From assembly GCF_900104175.1 (NCBI RefSeq), contig NZ_FNIX01000011.1, forward strand, positions 1 to 64,000: a stretch of 64,000 nt of DNA, read 5' to 3'. This DNA comes from Lentzea jiangxiensis. GTDB lineage: Bacteria; Actinomycetota; Actinomycetes; Mycobacteriales; Pseudonocardiaceae. This document shows, in pieces, positions 17,349 through 25,485 of this stretch. The position numbers and the translations under genes were made by a program. The notes beneath the pieces are model-generated. The model was given only the letters and a program-made list of their open reading frames with translations. It ran no database searches and was not told where the DNA came from. The stretch's first letter is position 1. The number at the start of each line of letters is the position of its first letter.

Positions 17349-18121
17349 TCCTCCGCGGGCACCCAGGACGGCTTGCGCTTCTCCCGGAACGCCGTGATGC
17401 CCTCCTGGCCCTCGGGGCCGCCGAAGTGCCGCGCCGACAGCTCCAGCATGTCCGCGAAGACCTCGCCGAGGTTCGTGGACCTCTCCCGCTGCAGCATCTC
17501 CTTGGTGGCCGCGAGCGCCCGGGGGGCACCGAGCGCGAGCATGTCGGTGTAGCGGCGGACCTCCGCGTCGACGCCGTCGACGGGCACCGCGGAGTTGAGC
17601 AAGCCGATCTCGACGGCGCGCTGGGCGTTGAACGCCTCACCGGTGAGGAACAGCTCGTGGGCCTGGCGGGGGAGCAGGCGCGGGAGCACCGTCACGGAGA
17701 TGACGGCCGGCACGACACCGATGCGGACCTCGCTGAACGCGAACGTGGCCTCGTTCGCGGCGATGGCGATGTCGCACGCCGCCACGATGCCGACGCCGCC
17801 CGCGCGAGCCGGGCCCCTGAGCGCGGCGACGACCGGCTTGGGGCTGGTCCACAGCTGTTCGAGGATCGCGGGGAACTCGTTGACGCCCTGGTCACCCGCG
17901 CTCGCGCCGGCGGCCTCCTTGAGGTCCATGCCGGAGCAGAACACGGGGCCCGTGTGCGTCAGCACGACCACGCGCACCTGGTCGTCCTGCGCCGCCGTGC
18001 CCAGGTGCCCGCGGAGCTCCCGGCGCAGCTGCGAGGACAGCGCGTTGCGGTTGTGGGGGGAGTCCAGCGTGATCGTCGCGATGCCACGCCGCACCTCGTA
18101 GTGGACCAGCTCATCTGCCAT
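17345..18121 (-). CDS. Enoyl-CoA hydratase/isomerase family protein
   Basis: A 258-residue crotonase-fold enzyme, cytoplasmic, likely in fatty acid or branched-chain acyl-CoA breakdown. The oxyanion-hole segments are seen: VFCSGMDLKEA (about residues 61-71) and ARAGGVGIVAACDIAIA (about 105-121). The second catalytic Glu of classical hydratases falls in FSEVRIGVVPAVISV, where the usual GLTP...G is altered, so isomerase or another crotonase activity is also possible. The gene is divergent from the PfpI-MarR unit, and the twin operators at 18149-18184 lie in the shared upstream region. Confidence 0.92.
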   Translation of the reverse strand: MADELVHYEVRRGIATITLDSPHNRNALSSQLRRELRGHLGTAAQDDQVRVVVLTHTGPVFCSGMDLKEAAGASAGDQGVNEFPAILEQLWTSPKPVVAALRGPARAGGVGIVAACDIAIAANEATFAFSEVRIGVVPAVISVTVLPRLLPRQAHELFLTGEAFNAQRAVEIGLLNSAVPVDGVDAEVRRYTDMLALGAPRALAATKEMLQRERSTNLGEVFADMLELSARHFGGPEGQEGITAFREKRKPSWVPAED

Positions 18122-18148
18122 GCGGCTGACCTTAGCTCCCGGCCTTCT

Positions 18149-18184
18149 TGACAGTGTCCTGTCAAATATGACAGCGTACTGTCA
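18149..18184 (+). promoter_or_regulatory. Twin 16-bp palindromic operators, probable MarR binding sites
   Basis: Two perfect inverted repeats of the form TGACAG-N4-CTGTCA lie at 18149-18164 (N4 TGTC) and 18169-18184 (N4 CGTA), with centres exactly 20 bp apart, two helical turns on the same DNA face. The second reaches the ATG at 18184. A TTGACA -35-like hexamer (18148-18153) overlaps the first. The MarR gene in the same unit is the natural candidate regulator. Confidence 0.82.
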
Positions 18185-18801
18185 TGACAACGCGGACGGT
18201 GTACCTCGGCCTCTACGACCAGCTCGCGGACTGGGAGTACGGCCACGTGGCCGCGCAGGTGAGCTCGCAGCAGTTCCAGCAGCGGCCGGGCCGCTACGAG
18301 ATCAGGACGGTCGGGCTGACGACCGATCCCGTCCGCACGATCGGCGGCGTGCGGATGCTGCCGGACGTCGCCCTGCAGGACGTCTCGGTGGACGACGCGG
18401 CGATGCTCGTGCTGCCCGGCGGCGAGGGCTGGGAGACCGGCGATCTGGCGGCGTTCGGGAAGCTCGCACGGCGGTTCCGCGAGGCGGGCAAGCCGGTCGC
18501 GGCGATCTGCGGCGCGACGGCCGGGCTCGCGGCGGAGGGCCTGCTGGACGACGTGGCGCACACGTCGAACTTCCTCGAAGGGCTCGGGTCCTACGGCGGA
18601 GCGGCGCTCTACCGCGACGAACGCGTCGTGCGGGACCAGGGCGTGATCACGGCGGGCGGTGCGAGCCCGCTGGAGTTCGCGCGGGAGGTGCTGGCGGAGC
18701 TGGAGGTGTTCTCGCCGGCCACGGTGCAGGCCTGGTACGAGCTCCACCGCGACGACACGGCCGAGGCGTTCGGGAAGCTGGTGGCGAGTGTCCAGGACTG
18801 A
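18184..18801 (+). CDS. DJ-1/PfpI family protein (type 1 glutamine amidotransferase-like)
   Basis: A 205-residue protein of the DJ-1/PfpI superfamily. The nucleophile elbow is PVAAICGATAGLA (Cys at about residue 109), preceded by MLVLPGGEGWET, the usual strand and turn with the acidic residue. Members include proteases, glyoxalases and stress chaperones; this subgroup (YdeA-like) is commonly paired with regulators. The MarR gene overlaps its 3' end, and both lie behind two identical-type palindromes, so a MarR-controlled stress or xenobiotic response is likely. Function beyond this is unknown. Confidence 0.9.
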   Translation: MTTRTVYLGLYDQLADWEYGHVAAQVSSQQFQQRPGRYEIRTVGLTTDPVRTIGGVRMLPDVALQDVSVDDAAMLVLPGGEGWETGDLAAFGKLARRFREAGKPVAAICGATAGLAAEGLLDDVAHTSNFLEGLGSYGGAALYRDERVVRDQGVITAGGASPLEFAREVLAELEVFSPATVQAWYELHRDDTAEAFGKLVASVQD

Positions 18802-19222
18802 AGCGGGTGACGTGCTCACCGACGTCGTGATGAGGACCTTCCGCCTCTACGGCGCGTTCCTCGACGCGGCCGAGGTGATGACGAAGCCGGTCGGGCTGAC
18901 GGCGGCGTGGTGGCAGGTGCTCGGCGCCGTGCTGCGCGAGCCGTTGTCGGTGTCGGGGGTGGCGCGCGAGATGGGTCTCGCCCGCCAGTCCGTGCAGCGG
19001 ATCGCGGACCTGTTGGTGGACAAGGGTCTGGCGGAGTACCTGCCGAACCCGGCGCACGCCCGCGCGAAGCTGGTCCGGCCCACCGCCGAGGGTTTCGCGG
19101 CGGTCGCCCGGCTGCGGGAGGCGCAGCACGAGTGGGCGAACCGCGTCAGTGCGCAGGTCCCGCTGGAAGACCTGCGCACGACGCTCGACACCATGACCAA
19201 GCTGGTCGCGGCTACTTCCTGA
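18788..19222 (+). CDS. MarR-family transcriptional regulator
   Basis: A 144-residue winged-helix regulator. Core features are the dimerisation helix RTFRLYGAFLDAAEV, the recognition helix region SVSGVAREMGLARQSVQRIADLLVDKGLAEY (about residues 52-82) and the wing ARAKLVRPTAEG. The GTG at 18788 overlaps the PfpI gene by 14 nt; GTG 18812 is an alternative start. It is expected to bind as a dimer to the twin TGACAG-N4-CTGTCA sites upstream of the PfpI gene and repress its own unit until a small ligand releases it, by analogy with the family. Confidence 0.92.
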   Translation: MSRTEAGDVLTDVVMRTFRLYGAFLDAAEVMTKPVGLTAAWWQVLGAVLREPLSVSGVAREMGLARQSVQRIADLLVDKGLAEYLPNPAHARAKLVRPTAEGFAAVARLREAQHEWANRVSAQVPLEDLRTTLDTMTKLVAATS

Positions 19223-19249
19223 TGCCCGGCAGGGGGTGGGGCACCGGTG

Positions 19250-19861
19250 CTAGCCGATCGTGGTCGTGGTCAGCACGGGGCTCGGGTCCGGGTAGCCCTT
19301 CGCGGCCGCGTCGATCGGGAACCCGAAGACGGTGACCACCGCGGTGAAGGTGAGGCCGGGGGCGTCGTAGCTCGTGCCGCCCAGTTTCGTGGTGATCGCC
19401 CCGGAGGCACCCGCCGCCAGGGTGATCGTGACGGTCGGCAGCTCGAAGTTCGCGCCGCCCCTGATCGGCCCGGGAACGCTCAGCACGACGTCGGTGCCCC
19501 GCAAGGCGACCGTCGGCGTGCCGCCCAGTCCCGAGCCGCCCGAGAGCGACGCCGAGGTGAACGTCGAGTTGGCGGGCACCGGCAGCCGGAGCGCGAGGCC
19601 CTTGATCTCGCGCACCTGCCGCCCACCGGCCTCGGACGGGATCGTGTTGGGCGCGGGGTCGATGGTGACCACCACGGCGGAGCCGGGCGCGGCGGTCGCG
19701 GGCGCCGACGCGTCGACGCCCTGGTCGAGCGTGAAGTCGGACGACTGCCCGGCGGCGCTCGCCCGGAGTTTGTAGGTGACCGTCTGCGGTGCGGCTGACG
19801 CGTTCGTGGTGAACAGCAGGGCCGGTACCAGTGCGGCTGCGGCGATTGCGGCTAGCTTCAT
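19250..19861 (-). CDS. Secreted beta-rich protein of unknown function
   Basis: A 203-residue exported protein. Residues 1-24 are a clear signal peptide (MKLAAIAAAALVPALLFTTN, then ASAAP). The mature part is rich in Ala, Gly, Thr and Val, has no cysteine and shows regular alternating strands, for example TVTITLAAGASGAITTKLGG, suggesting a beta sandwich. I do not recognise a named family with confidence; similar secreted proteins occur widely in actinomycetes without known function. The ATG at 19861 with GGAGAGG just upstream is chosen over the longer frame. It converges with the MarR gene. Confidence 0.8.
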   Translation of the reverse strand: MKLAAIAAAALVPALLFTTNASAAPQTVTYKLRASAAGQSSDFTLDQGVDASAPATAAPGSAVVVTIDPAPNTIPSEAGGRQVREIKGLALRLPVPANSTFTSASLSGGSGLGGTPTVALRGTDVVLSVPGPIRGGANFELPTVTITLAAGASGAITTKLGGTSYDAPGLTFTAVVTVFGFPIDAAAKGYPDPSPVLTTTTIG

Positions 19862-20054
19862 GACCTCTCCCCGATGAGTGGACGAGGGGACATTTCCAGC
19901 ACGCGGCGTGATCACCTGCCTACTCATGAGTAGGTTTCACGTCAACGGTTCACGGCTCACATCGCCCGAACGGCGCTGTGCGTGCGATCTTGTGGCGGCG
20001 GCCGGAAGTGACGCCGGCGCGATCTGAGGTGGCAGCGGCCGGGTGCAAATGTGC

Positions 20055-20143
20055 TATGCTCGTTCCCATAGCCTCTGCCACTAGGTGGAGGAAGTGAGCC
20101 CAGGTGCGCTTCCGGACGGTTGCTGCCTGGGCTTCGCGCTTTT
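20055..20143 (+). ncRNA. Hairpin-rich element beside the DUF3800-like gene (possible small RNA or terminator)
   Basis: On the plus strand, TATGCT at 20055-20060 resembles a -10 box. It is followed by a small hairpin (CCAC 20078-20081 with GTGG 20085-20088, flanked by CCT/AGG), then an 8-bp stem AGCCCAGG (20097-20104) with CCTGGGCT (20126-20133), and a short T run (20140-20143). The third-position coding signal is absent. On the minus strand the same stem would follow the DUF3800-like stop codon and could simply end that message. DUF3800 genes are known to lie near several predicted structured RNA classes, which makes a small RNA plausible but unproven. Confidence 0.4.
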
Positions 20144-20649
20144 CAGGGGACGATTCGAGTCACGACAGGGCTGATCCGCCGTACCCAGTCGCCGCCGGCT
20201 CCCAGGCACCAGGCGACAGCGTCGCTCACCCACAGTGCCGGCTCGGCAGAGGACTGGATGTGCTCGTAGACGATGCCCGCGTCACGTGCCTTCGTACGGG
20301 CGAGCACCACGCGATCTCGTGCGTTGCCCGCGTGATCGCGTGAGTCGAGGACAAGCCTTGTCACACCCAGGTCGATCGCATCGTCCACCAACCGCTCCAG
20401 CAGAACGGCTCGGGCGGAGTCGCCCTTCTCGCAACTCGACACCACGAGCACGTCGAAGGCCCGCTCAACGAGGCGGGACACGATGAACTTGCGGCGGCTG
20501 TCCTTCTCCGATTTGAAGTGCACTCGCCGCTCGCCGGGCAGGAGCAGGCCTCGCATCAGAGACCGGGTCGAGTGAAGTGCGGCGGGAGCGACGAGCGTCG
20601 CGGCGAGCAAATGACCGCCGCGTTCGGTCTCGTCCACGAACATGTGCAT
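20143..20649 (-). CDS. DUF3800-like protein
   Basis: A 168-residue protein that begins MHMFVDET, matching the DUF3800 start (a strand ending in an acidic DE pair), with further conserved acidic and polar positions at LVLDSRDHAGN (about residues 100-110) and SSAEPALWVSDAVAWCL near the C-terminus (the family usually has a D-x-x-x-A pattern there). The family is predicted to have an RNase H-like fold and often sits with phages or predicted RNAs, but its activity is unknown. The gene is shorter than many members. Base composition around 20640-20730 is less GC-rich than neighbours, hinting at transfer. It lies 79 nt downstream of the sulfur operon on the same strand. Confidence 0.75.
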   Translation of the reverse strand: MHMFVDETERGGHLLAATLVAPAALHSTRSLMRGLLLPGERRVHFKSEKDSRRKFIVSRLVERAFDVLVVSSCEKGDSARAVLLERLVDDAIDLGVTRLVLDSRDHAGNARDRVVLARTKARDAGIVYEHIQSSAEPALWVSDAVAWCLGAGGDWVRRISPVVTRIVP

Positions 20650-20728
20650 CCGAACAGGATCTCAGGCTGCACTGACAAATCCCGTCCGGGTGCTTGCACT
20701 GCGATCAAGCAAATGGTTGTCGCACAAG

Positions 20729-21424
20729 CTAAGCAGCGATCGTCTGCCGTGCCACTGCCTGGTCGTACCGGTCCAGCACCAGCTGCGCGACCTCGACGTC
20801 ATCTCCCAACGGCCGAGCCACCACGGCATCCCCGGCCAGCGAGGCGGCCTTGTCCGGCAGCAGCCCGGGAGCGAGGAACCACGACGCCACGGCGATCCGC
20901 CGCGCACCACGAGCCCGCAACCGCTCCACAGCTTCCGGAACGGTCGGCGAGGCGATCGACGCGAACGCCGCCTCCACCCCGGCCCACCCGGACTCGCGAG
21001 CCCACCGGCGAGCCACCCGGGCCACGGCCTCGTTCGCCGGCGCGTGCGACGACCCGGCACCGGCGAGCACGACCCCGAGCGACCGGTCGCCGAAGTCGAC
21101 ACCCGCCTCCGAGAGCCGCCGCAACGCCGCCGACTCCAGCCGCGGGTCCGGGCCGAGCACGTCGGTGACGACGGCCGGGACGCGCGACTCGGCGACGGCG
21201 GCCGGCACGTCGACGCGGGCGTGGTAAGCCTTGCCCAGCAACAGGGGCACGACCACGGACGGGCCGCGCAGCACGTCGTGCAACCGCGGTGCGCACAGGT
21301 CGAGGAAGCAGCCGCGGACGTCGAGCTCCGGCCGCAACGACCGCACCACGTCCAGCAAGGAGTGGATCGACGCGGCCGAACGCGGGTCGCGGCTGCCGTG
21401 CGCGACGGCGACCAGGGGGATCAC
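20729..21424 (-). CDS. Sirohydrochlorin chelatase (CbiX/SirB family)
   Basis: A 231-residue two-half chelatase. The first half starts PLVAVAHGSRDPRSAASI, with the conserved His of the AHGSR motif as metal ligand; the second half repeats the fold (LGVVLAGAGSSHAPANEAVARVA). It inserts Fe2+ into sirohydrochlorin to make siroheme, the cofactor of sulfite reductase SirA encoded at the head of this operon. The GTG at 21424 overlaps the stop of the permease gene (GTGA). M. tuberculosis has an equivalent gene (Rv2393) after nirA-cysH, from memory. Cobalt chelation for cobalamin is a less likely alternative here. Confidence 0.92.
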   Translation of the reverse strand: MIPLVAVAHGSRDPRSAASIHSLLDVVRSLRPELDVRGCFLDLCAPRLHDVLRGPSVVVPLLLGKAYHARVDVPAAVAESRVPAVVTDVLGPDPRLESAALRRLSEAGVDFGDRSLGVVLAGAGSSHAPANEAVARVARRWARESGWAGVEAAFASIASPTVPEAVERLRARGARRIAVASWFLAPGLLPDKAASLAGDAVVARPLGDDVEVAQLVLDRYDQAVARQTIAA

Positions 21425-22293
21425 AACGCGCCCGTCAGGCCACGCGCCCGCAGCACGGCGCGCTCCAGCGGGCGGAACAGCAGCAGCTCGATCCCGATGC
21501 CCACCAGCAGGATCAGGAAGATCGCCGCGATGACCATGTTGATGTCGTTGAGCGACGACCCGTTGTGCAGGTACTGGCCGAGGCCGGTGCCGAGCTGCGG
21601 CGAGGTCGCGATGATCTCCGCGGCCATCAGCGACCGCCACGAGAACGCCCAGCCCTGCTTCAGGCCGGCGAGGTAGCCGGGCAGGGCGGCGGGCAGCAGG
21701 ATGTGCCGCGCCGACGCCAGCCGTCCGGCGCCGAGGGCCCGGCCGACGCGGGGGAGCAGCGGCGGGATCTGGTCGATGCCCGCCACCAGGCCGTTCGCGA
21801 TCGACGGCACGGAGCCCATCAGCACGACGAAGTAGATCGTCGACGGGGTGACGCCGAACCACAGGATCGCCGCCGGGACCCAGGCCACGGAGGGCAGTGA
21901 CTGCAGGCCGGTCAGCAACGACCCGATCGCCGCGCGCACCACCCGCACCTTGGCGATCAGCAGGCCCAGCGGCGTGGCGATCAGCACCGCCGCGAGGAAC
22001 CCGAGCACCGCGCGGTGCAGCGAGGTCCACAGGATGCCGAACGCCTCACCGGTGGAGATCGAGCGGACGAGCTCGTCCCACACGTCGACCGGGGCGGGCA
22101 GCTGGAACTCGGGCAGCAGAGCCGAAGCCCACAACGCCTGCCACACGCCGAGGAGCAGGGCGAAGGCGATGAGCGGTGGCACGCCCGTCTTGAGGAAACG
22201 GCGCCAGACCGGCGGCTTGTGCGCCTCGACGGGCGCGTCGAGCGCGTCGAGGCCGGCGCCGACCTTGTCGAGCGTGTCAGGAGGCGTGGCCAC
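21421..22293 (-). CDS. ssuC: ABC transporter permease, SsuC/TauC type
   Basis: A 290-residue inner membrane protein with about six transmembrane segments (for example VPPLIAFALLLGVWQALW and AVLGFLAAVLIATPLGLLIA). The cytoplasmic EAA-like loop is in GRALGAGRLASARHILLPAALPGYLAGLKQGW. It belongs to the nitrate/sulfonate/taurine permease family and would form the channel with SsuB and SsuA encoded next door. The stop overlaps the chelatase start, and the start overlaps the ssuB end by 17 nt, so all are one transcript. The substrate (sulfonate, sulfate or another sulfur source) is inferred from the operon. Confidence 0.92.
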   Translation of the reverse strand: MATPPDTLDKVGAGLDALDAPVEAHKPPVWRRFLKTGVPPLIAFALLLGVWQALWASALLPEFQLPAPVDVWDELVRSISTGEAFGILWTSLHRAVLGFLAAVLIATPLGLLIAKVRVVRAAIGSLLTGLQSLPSVAWVPAAILWFGVTPSTIYFVVLMGSVPSIANGLVAGIDQIPPLLPRVGRALGAGRLASARHILLPAALPGYLAGLKQGWAFSWRSLMAAEIIATSPQLGTGLGQYLHNGSSLNDINMVIAAIFLILLVGIGIELLLFRPLERAVLRARGLTGAL

Positions 22294-23053
22294 TGATGAC
22301 CTCTCGCAGATGGGTGTTGATCTCGGCGAGGACCTCGTCCGAGGAGTCCCGGACGTCCCACTCGCGCACGACGCGGCCGGGACGCGAGGACAGCAGGACC
22401 ACGCGCTGGCCGAGACGAACGGCCTCGCGCACGTCGTGCGTCACGAAGATGATCGCGGTGTTCGTGGTCTCCCACACGCGCAGCAGTTCGCTCTGCAGCA
22501 CGTCCCGCGTGATGGCGTCGAGCGCGGCGAACGGCTCGTCCATCAGCAGCAGGGCGGGGGAGCCGTCCGCGGACACGGTGGCGGAGGCCAGCGCGCGGGC
22601 CAGTGCCACGCGCTGACGCATACCGCCGGAGAGCTCGTGCGGCCGCTTGTCCGCGGCGTCGCCGAGCCGCACGAGCTCCAGCAGTTCCAGCGCGCGGCGC
22701 TTGCGGGCCAGCCGGCCCACGCCGGCGAAGCGCAGCGCCAGCTCGACGTTGCGCTGGGCGGTGAGCCACGGCATGAGCGCGGGCTCCTGGAACATCACGG
22801 CCGGGCGCGAGGTGTTGACCTGCAGCTCGCCCGCCGTCGCGCCGTCGAGGCCCGCGACGATGTTCAGCAGCGTGCTCTTGCCGCAGCCCGACGCGCCGAG
22901 GAGGCACACGAACTCCCCCGGCTTGACCTTGAGGTCGACGCCGTCGAGCGCCACCACGGCCGAGCTGCCGTGGCCGAACACCTTGCGGATCCCGGCCAGT
23001 TCAACGGCAGCATCCACAGTGGACGAAACAGTGGTCTCGAGCGTGGCGGTCAT
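22277..23053 (-). CDS. ssuB: ABC transporter ATP-binding protein, SsuB/TauB type
   Basis: A 258-residue ATPase. Walker A is LLGASGCGKSTLLN (about residues 53-66), Q-loop VMFQEPALMPWL, signature HELSGGMRQRVALARAL, Walker B ALLLMDEPFAALD, and H-loop FVTHDVREAV. The PALMPW segment after the Q-loop is typical of the nitrate/sulfonate/taurine subgroup. It powers uptake through SsuC. It lies 21 nt after the binding protein gene and inside the sulfur operon, supporting a role in sulfur source import. Confidence 0.94.
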   Translation of the reverse strand: MTATLETTVSSTVDAAVELAGIRKVFGHGSSAVVALDGVDLKVKPGEFVCLLGASGCGKSTLLNIVAGLDGATAGELQVNTSRPAVMFQEPALMPWLTAQRNVELALRFAGVGRLARKRRALELLELVRLGDAADKRPHELSGGMRQRVALARALASATVSADGSPALLLMDEPFAALDAITRDVLQSELLRVWETTNTAIIFVTHDVREAVRLGQRVVLLSSRPGRVVREWDVRDSSDEVLAEINTHLREVISGHAS

Positions 23054-23074
23054 GTCCGTGTCCCCTCGGCAGAG

Positions 23075-24124
23075 TTACTTCTTGTCCAGACCGGCTGCTT
23101 GCACCTGCGGCTTGCCCTGTGCCTGGAGAACCTTGTTCAGCAACGTGAAGTCGGCGTACCCGGCGACGTCAGCGGCCTCCTTGGCCACGCCCGCCGTCAC
23201 GGCGTCCTTCGCGAGCTGCGGGAAGTGCTTGGCCTGCGCGTCGGTGGTCAGCTCGATGTTGTCCCAGGCGGCGTCGAGGATCTTGTCGCCGAGCTTCTTG
23301 GACGTGAGCTTCTCCAGCGCGGCGTTGACCGTCTTCTTCGCCTCGCCGGGGTTCGCCCTGGCCCGGTCGATGGCCGCGACGTGGGCCTTGAGCACGGCCT
23401 CGACCGTCTCCGGGTGCTCCTGGAGGAACTTCGTCCGCACGATGATCACCGTGGTCGGGAAGCTCCCGCCCTCCCAGAGGGTCTTCTCGTCCAGCAGCAC
23501 CTTGCCGCCCGCCTCGGCGACGATGCGCGCCGACCAGGGCTGCGGCGACCACGTGGCGGCGATGTCGCCCTTCTTGAACAGGTCGAGCGACGCGGCGTTC
23601 TCCACGTTGGTGACGGTGACCTGACCGGTGAGGCCCTTCTCCGCCAGGTACTTCTTCAACGCCACGTCCTGGGTGTTGCCGAGCTGCGGCGTCGCGATGG
23701 TCTTGCCCTTGAGGTCCTCGACCGAGTTGATCTCGGGCTTGGTCACCAGCTGCGCGCCCCCGGACGTGGCGCCGGCGATCAGGCGCACGGCCTCGCCCTT
23801 GGACTTCGAGTACGCGTTGATGGCGGGCCCGGAACCGATGTAGCCGATGTCGAGGGACTCGCCGAGCAGCGCGTTGACCTCGTCGGGGCCGGCGTTGAAC
23901 GTCTGGGTGGTGAGCTTGGTGCTGCCGAGCTCGGACTTGAACAGGTCCTTCTCGACGCCGATCAGCGCGGCGGCGTGCGTGACGTTCGGGAAGTAGCCGA
24001 TGCGGACCTCGGCCGCGGCGCCCTTCGACTGGGCGGTGGGCGTCTCGCTGGTTCCGGCGCGGCTGCAACCGGACAGTGCGGTCAATGCGATCAGTGCGGC
24101 GGCGATGGCGGGCTTGAGGTTCAC
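23075..24124 (-). CDS. ssuA: Aliphatic sulfonate/sulfur ABC transporter substrate-binding lipoprotein, SsuA type
   Basis: A 349-residue lipoprotein: signal peptide with lipobox LSGC, lipidated Cys at residue 20. The mature protein is a type II periplasmic-binding fold of the NMT1/SsuA family: VRIGYFPNVTHAAALIGVEKDLF, GPAINAYSKSKGEAVRLIAGAT and VEDLKGKTIATPQLGNTQDVAL are typical. It captures the substrate outside the membrane and delivers it to SsuBC. No sulfonate monooxygenase (ssuD) gene is nearby, so the ligand could be sulfate, thiosulfate or another anion rather than alkanesulfonate. The gene follows cysN by 14 nt. Confidence 0.92.
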   Translation of the reverse strand: MNLKPAIAAALIALTALSGCSRAGTSETPTAQSKGAAAEVRIGYFPNVTHAAALIGVEKDLFKSELGSTKLTTQTFNAGPDEVNALLGESLDIGYIGSGPAINAYSKSKGEAVRLIAGATSGGAQLVTKPEINSVEDLKGKTIATPQLGNTQDVALKKYLAEKGLTGQVTVTNVENAASLDLFKKGDIAATWSPQPWSARIVAEAGGKVLLDEKTLWEGGSFPTTVIIVRTKFLQEHPETVEAVLKAHVAAIDRARANPGEAKKTVNAALEKLTSKKLGDKILDAAWDNIELTTDAQAKHFPQLAKDAVTAGVAKEAADVAGYADFTLLNKVLQAQGKPQVQAAGLDKK

Positions 24125-24138
24125 GGGGCGGTGGCCTT

Positions 24139-25485
24139 TCAGGGACCGGGGGAGACGAGGGCGTGGTTGTCCGGGGTGGCGTTCTCGCCACCCCCGCTAC
24201 AGCTCTCCACGCCGTTCTCCAGCAACGGCAGCGGAGCCCCGACCAGCCCGGCCGCGAGCGTGGATCCATCGCTCGCGTCGATCACCAGGAAGGACCCGGT
24301 GCGCCGGCTGAAGCTGTAGTCGTCCAGCGGAACGGGCTCTGCCAGGCGCAGAGCCACTCGGCCGATCTCGTTGAGCTCCAACGAGCCGGGGCTGTCCACG
24401 CTGGACAGCGCCTGCTCGTCGAAGCGGTCGCGCAGGTCGGTGACCATCGCCTGCACGGTGCGCGTGCCGTGCTTGACGAGGACCCGGGCGCCGGGTCGCA
24501 GGGGCTTCTCCGCGAGCCAGCAGAGGGTGGCGTCCAGCTCGTCGGTGACGTTGGGCTCGTTGCCCGCCACCGCGATCAGGTCGCCGCGGGAGATGTCGAT
24601 GTCGTCCGCCAGCAGCAGCGTCACGGACTGGCCGGCCGCCGCCTCCGCCAGTTCGCCGTCCGCCGTGTCGATCTTCGTGATCGTCGAGCGGCGGCCGGAG
24701 GGCAGCACGACGACCTCGTCGCCCGGCTTGACCGTGCCGGCCGCGATCAGACCGGCGTAGCCCCGGTAGTCGAGGTGCTCGGCGGTGCGCGGGCGGATCA
24801 CGTACTGCACCGGGAAGCGGAACGGCGCGTCGTGCGGGTCGGGCTCGACCGGCACGGTCTCCAGGTGCTCCAGCAGCGTGGGGCCGGAGTACCACGGCGT
24901 GTTCGCGGACTTGTCCACGACGTTGTCGCCCGCCAGCGCCGACACGGGGATCTCGACGACCGAGTCCTCGGTGTAGCCCAGGGCCGTGGCGTGCGCCGTG
25001 AACTCCTTGGCGATGCGGGAGAACGTCACCTCGTCGTAGTCCACGAGGTCGATCTTGTTGACCGCCAGGACGAGCCGCGGCACGCCCAGCAGCGCGAGAA
25101 CCGCCGCGTGCCGCCGGGTCTGCTCGATGACGCCCTTGCGCGCGTCGACCAGCAGGACCGCCAGCTGCGCGGTGGAGGCACCGGTCACCGTGTTGCGGGT
25201 GTACTGCACGTGGCCCGGGGTGTCCGCCAGCACGAACGACCGCTTGGGCGTCGCGAAGTAGCGGTACGCCACGTCGATCGTGATGCCCTGCTCGCGCTCC
25301 GAACGCAGGCCGTCGACCAGCAACGACAGGTCGGGGGTCGCGAGACCGCGATCGGCGCTCGCGCGGTGCACGGCGTCGAGCGTGTCGGCGAGCACGGACT
25401 TGGTGTCGTAGAGCAGCCTGCCCACGAGCGTGGACTTGCCGTCGTCCACGCTGCCCGCGGTGGCCAGCCTCAACAGGTCGCTCAT
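24139..25485 (-). CDS. cysN: Sulfate adenylyltransferase subunit 1 (CysN GTPase)
   Basis: A 448-residue EF-Tu-like GTPase that couples GTP hydrolysis to sulfate activation by CysD. G motifs are TAGSVDDGKSTLVGRLLYD (about residues 9-27), EREQGITIDVAY, LADTPGHVQY and VNKIDL. Length matches CysN alone; there is no fused APS kinase (CysC), which agrees with reduction at the APS level by the adjacent CysH. The start codon is at 25485, immediately after the cysD stop with no gap, so the two subunits are made in fixed ratio. Confidence 0.96.
   Translation of the reverse strand: MSDLLRLATAGSVDDGKSTLVGRLLYDTKSVLADTLDAVHRASADRGLATPDLSLLVDGLRSEREQGITIDVAYRYFATPKRSFVLADTPGHVQYTRNTVTGASTAQLAVLLVDARKGVIEQTRRHAAVLALLGVPRLVLAVNKIDLVDYDEVTFSRIAKEFTAHATALGYTEDSVVEIPVSALAGDNVVDKSANTPWYSGPTLLEHLETVPVEPDPHDAPFRFPVQYVIRPRTAEHLDYRGYAGLIAAGTVKPGDEVVVLPSGRRSTITKIDTADGELAEAAAGQSVTLLLADDIDISRGDLIAVAGNEPNVTDELDATLCWLAEKPLRPGARVLVKHGTRTVQAMVTDLRDRFDEQALSSVDSPGSLELNEIGRVALRLAEPVPLDDYSFSRRTGSFLVIDASDGSTLAAGLVGAPLPLLENGVESCSGGGENATPDNHALVSPGP

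Noticed and set aside
20359..20385. An exact TGTCACA-N16-CGTC (ECF41 consensus) on the plus strand
   Set aside because: It lies inside and antisense to the DUF3800-like gene, and no plausible gene follows it on that strand. A chance match is likely in coding sequence.
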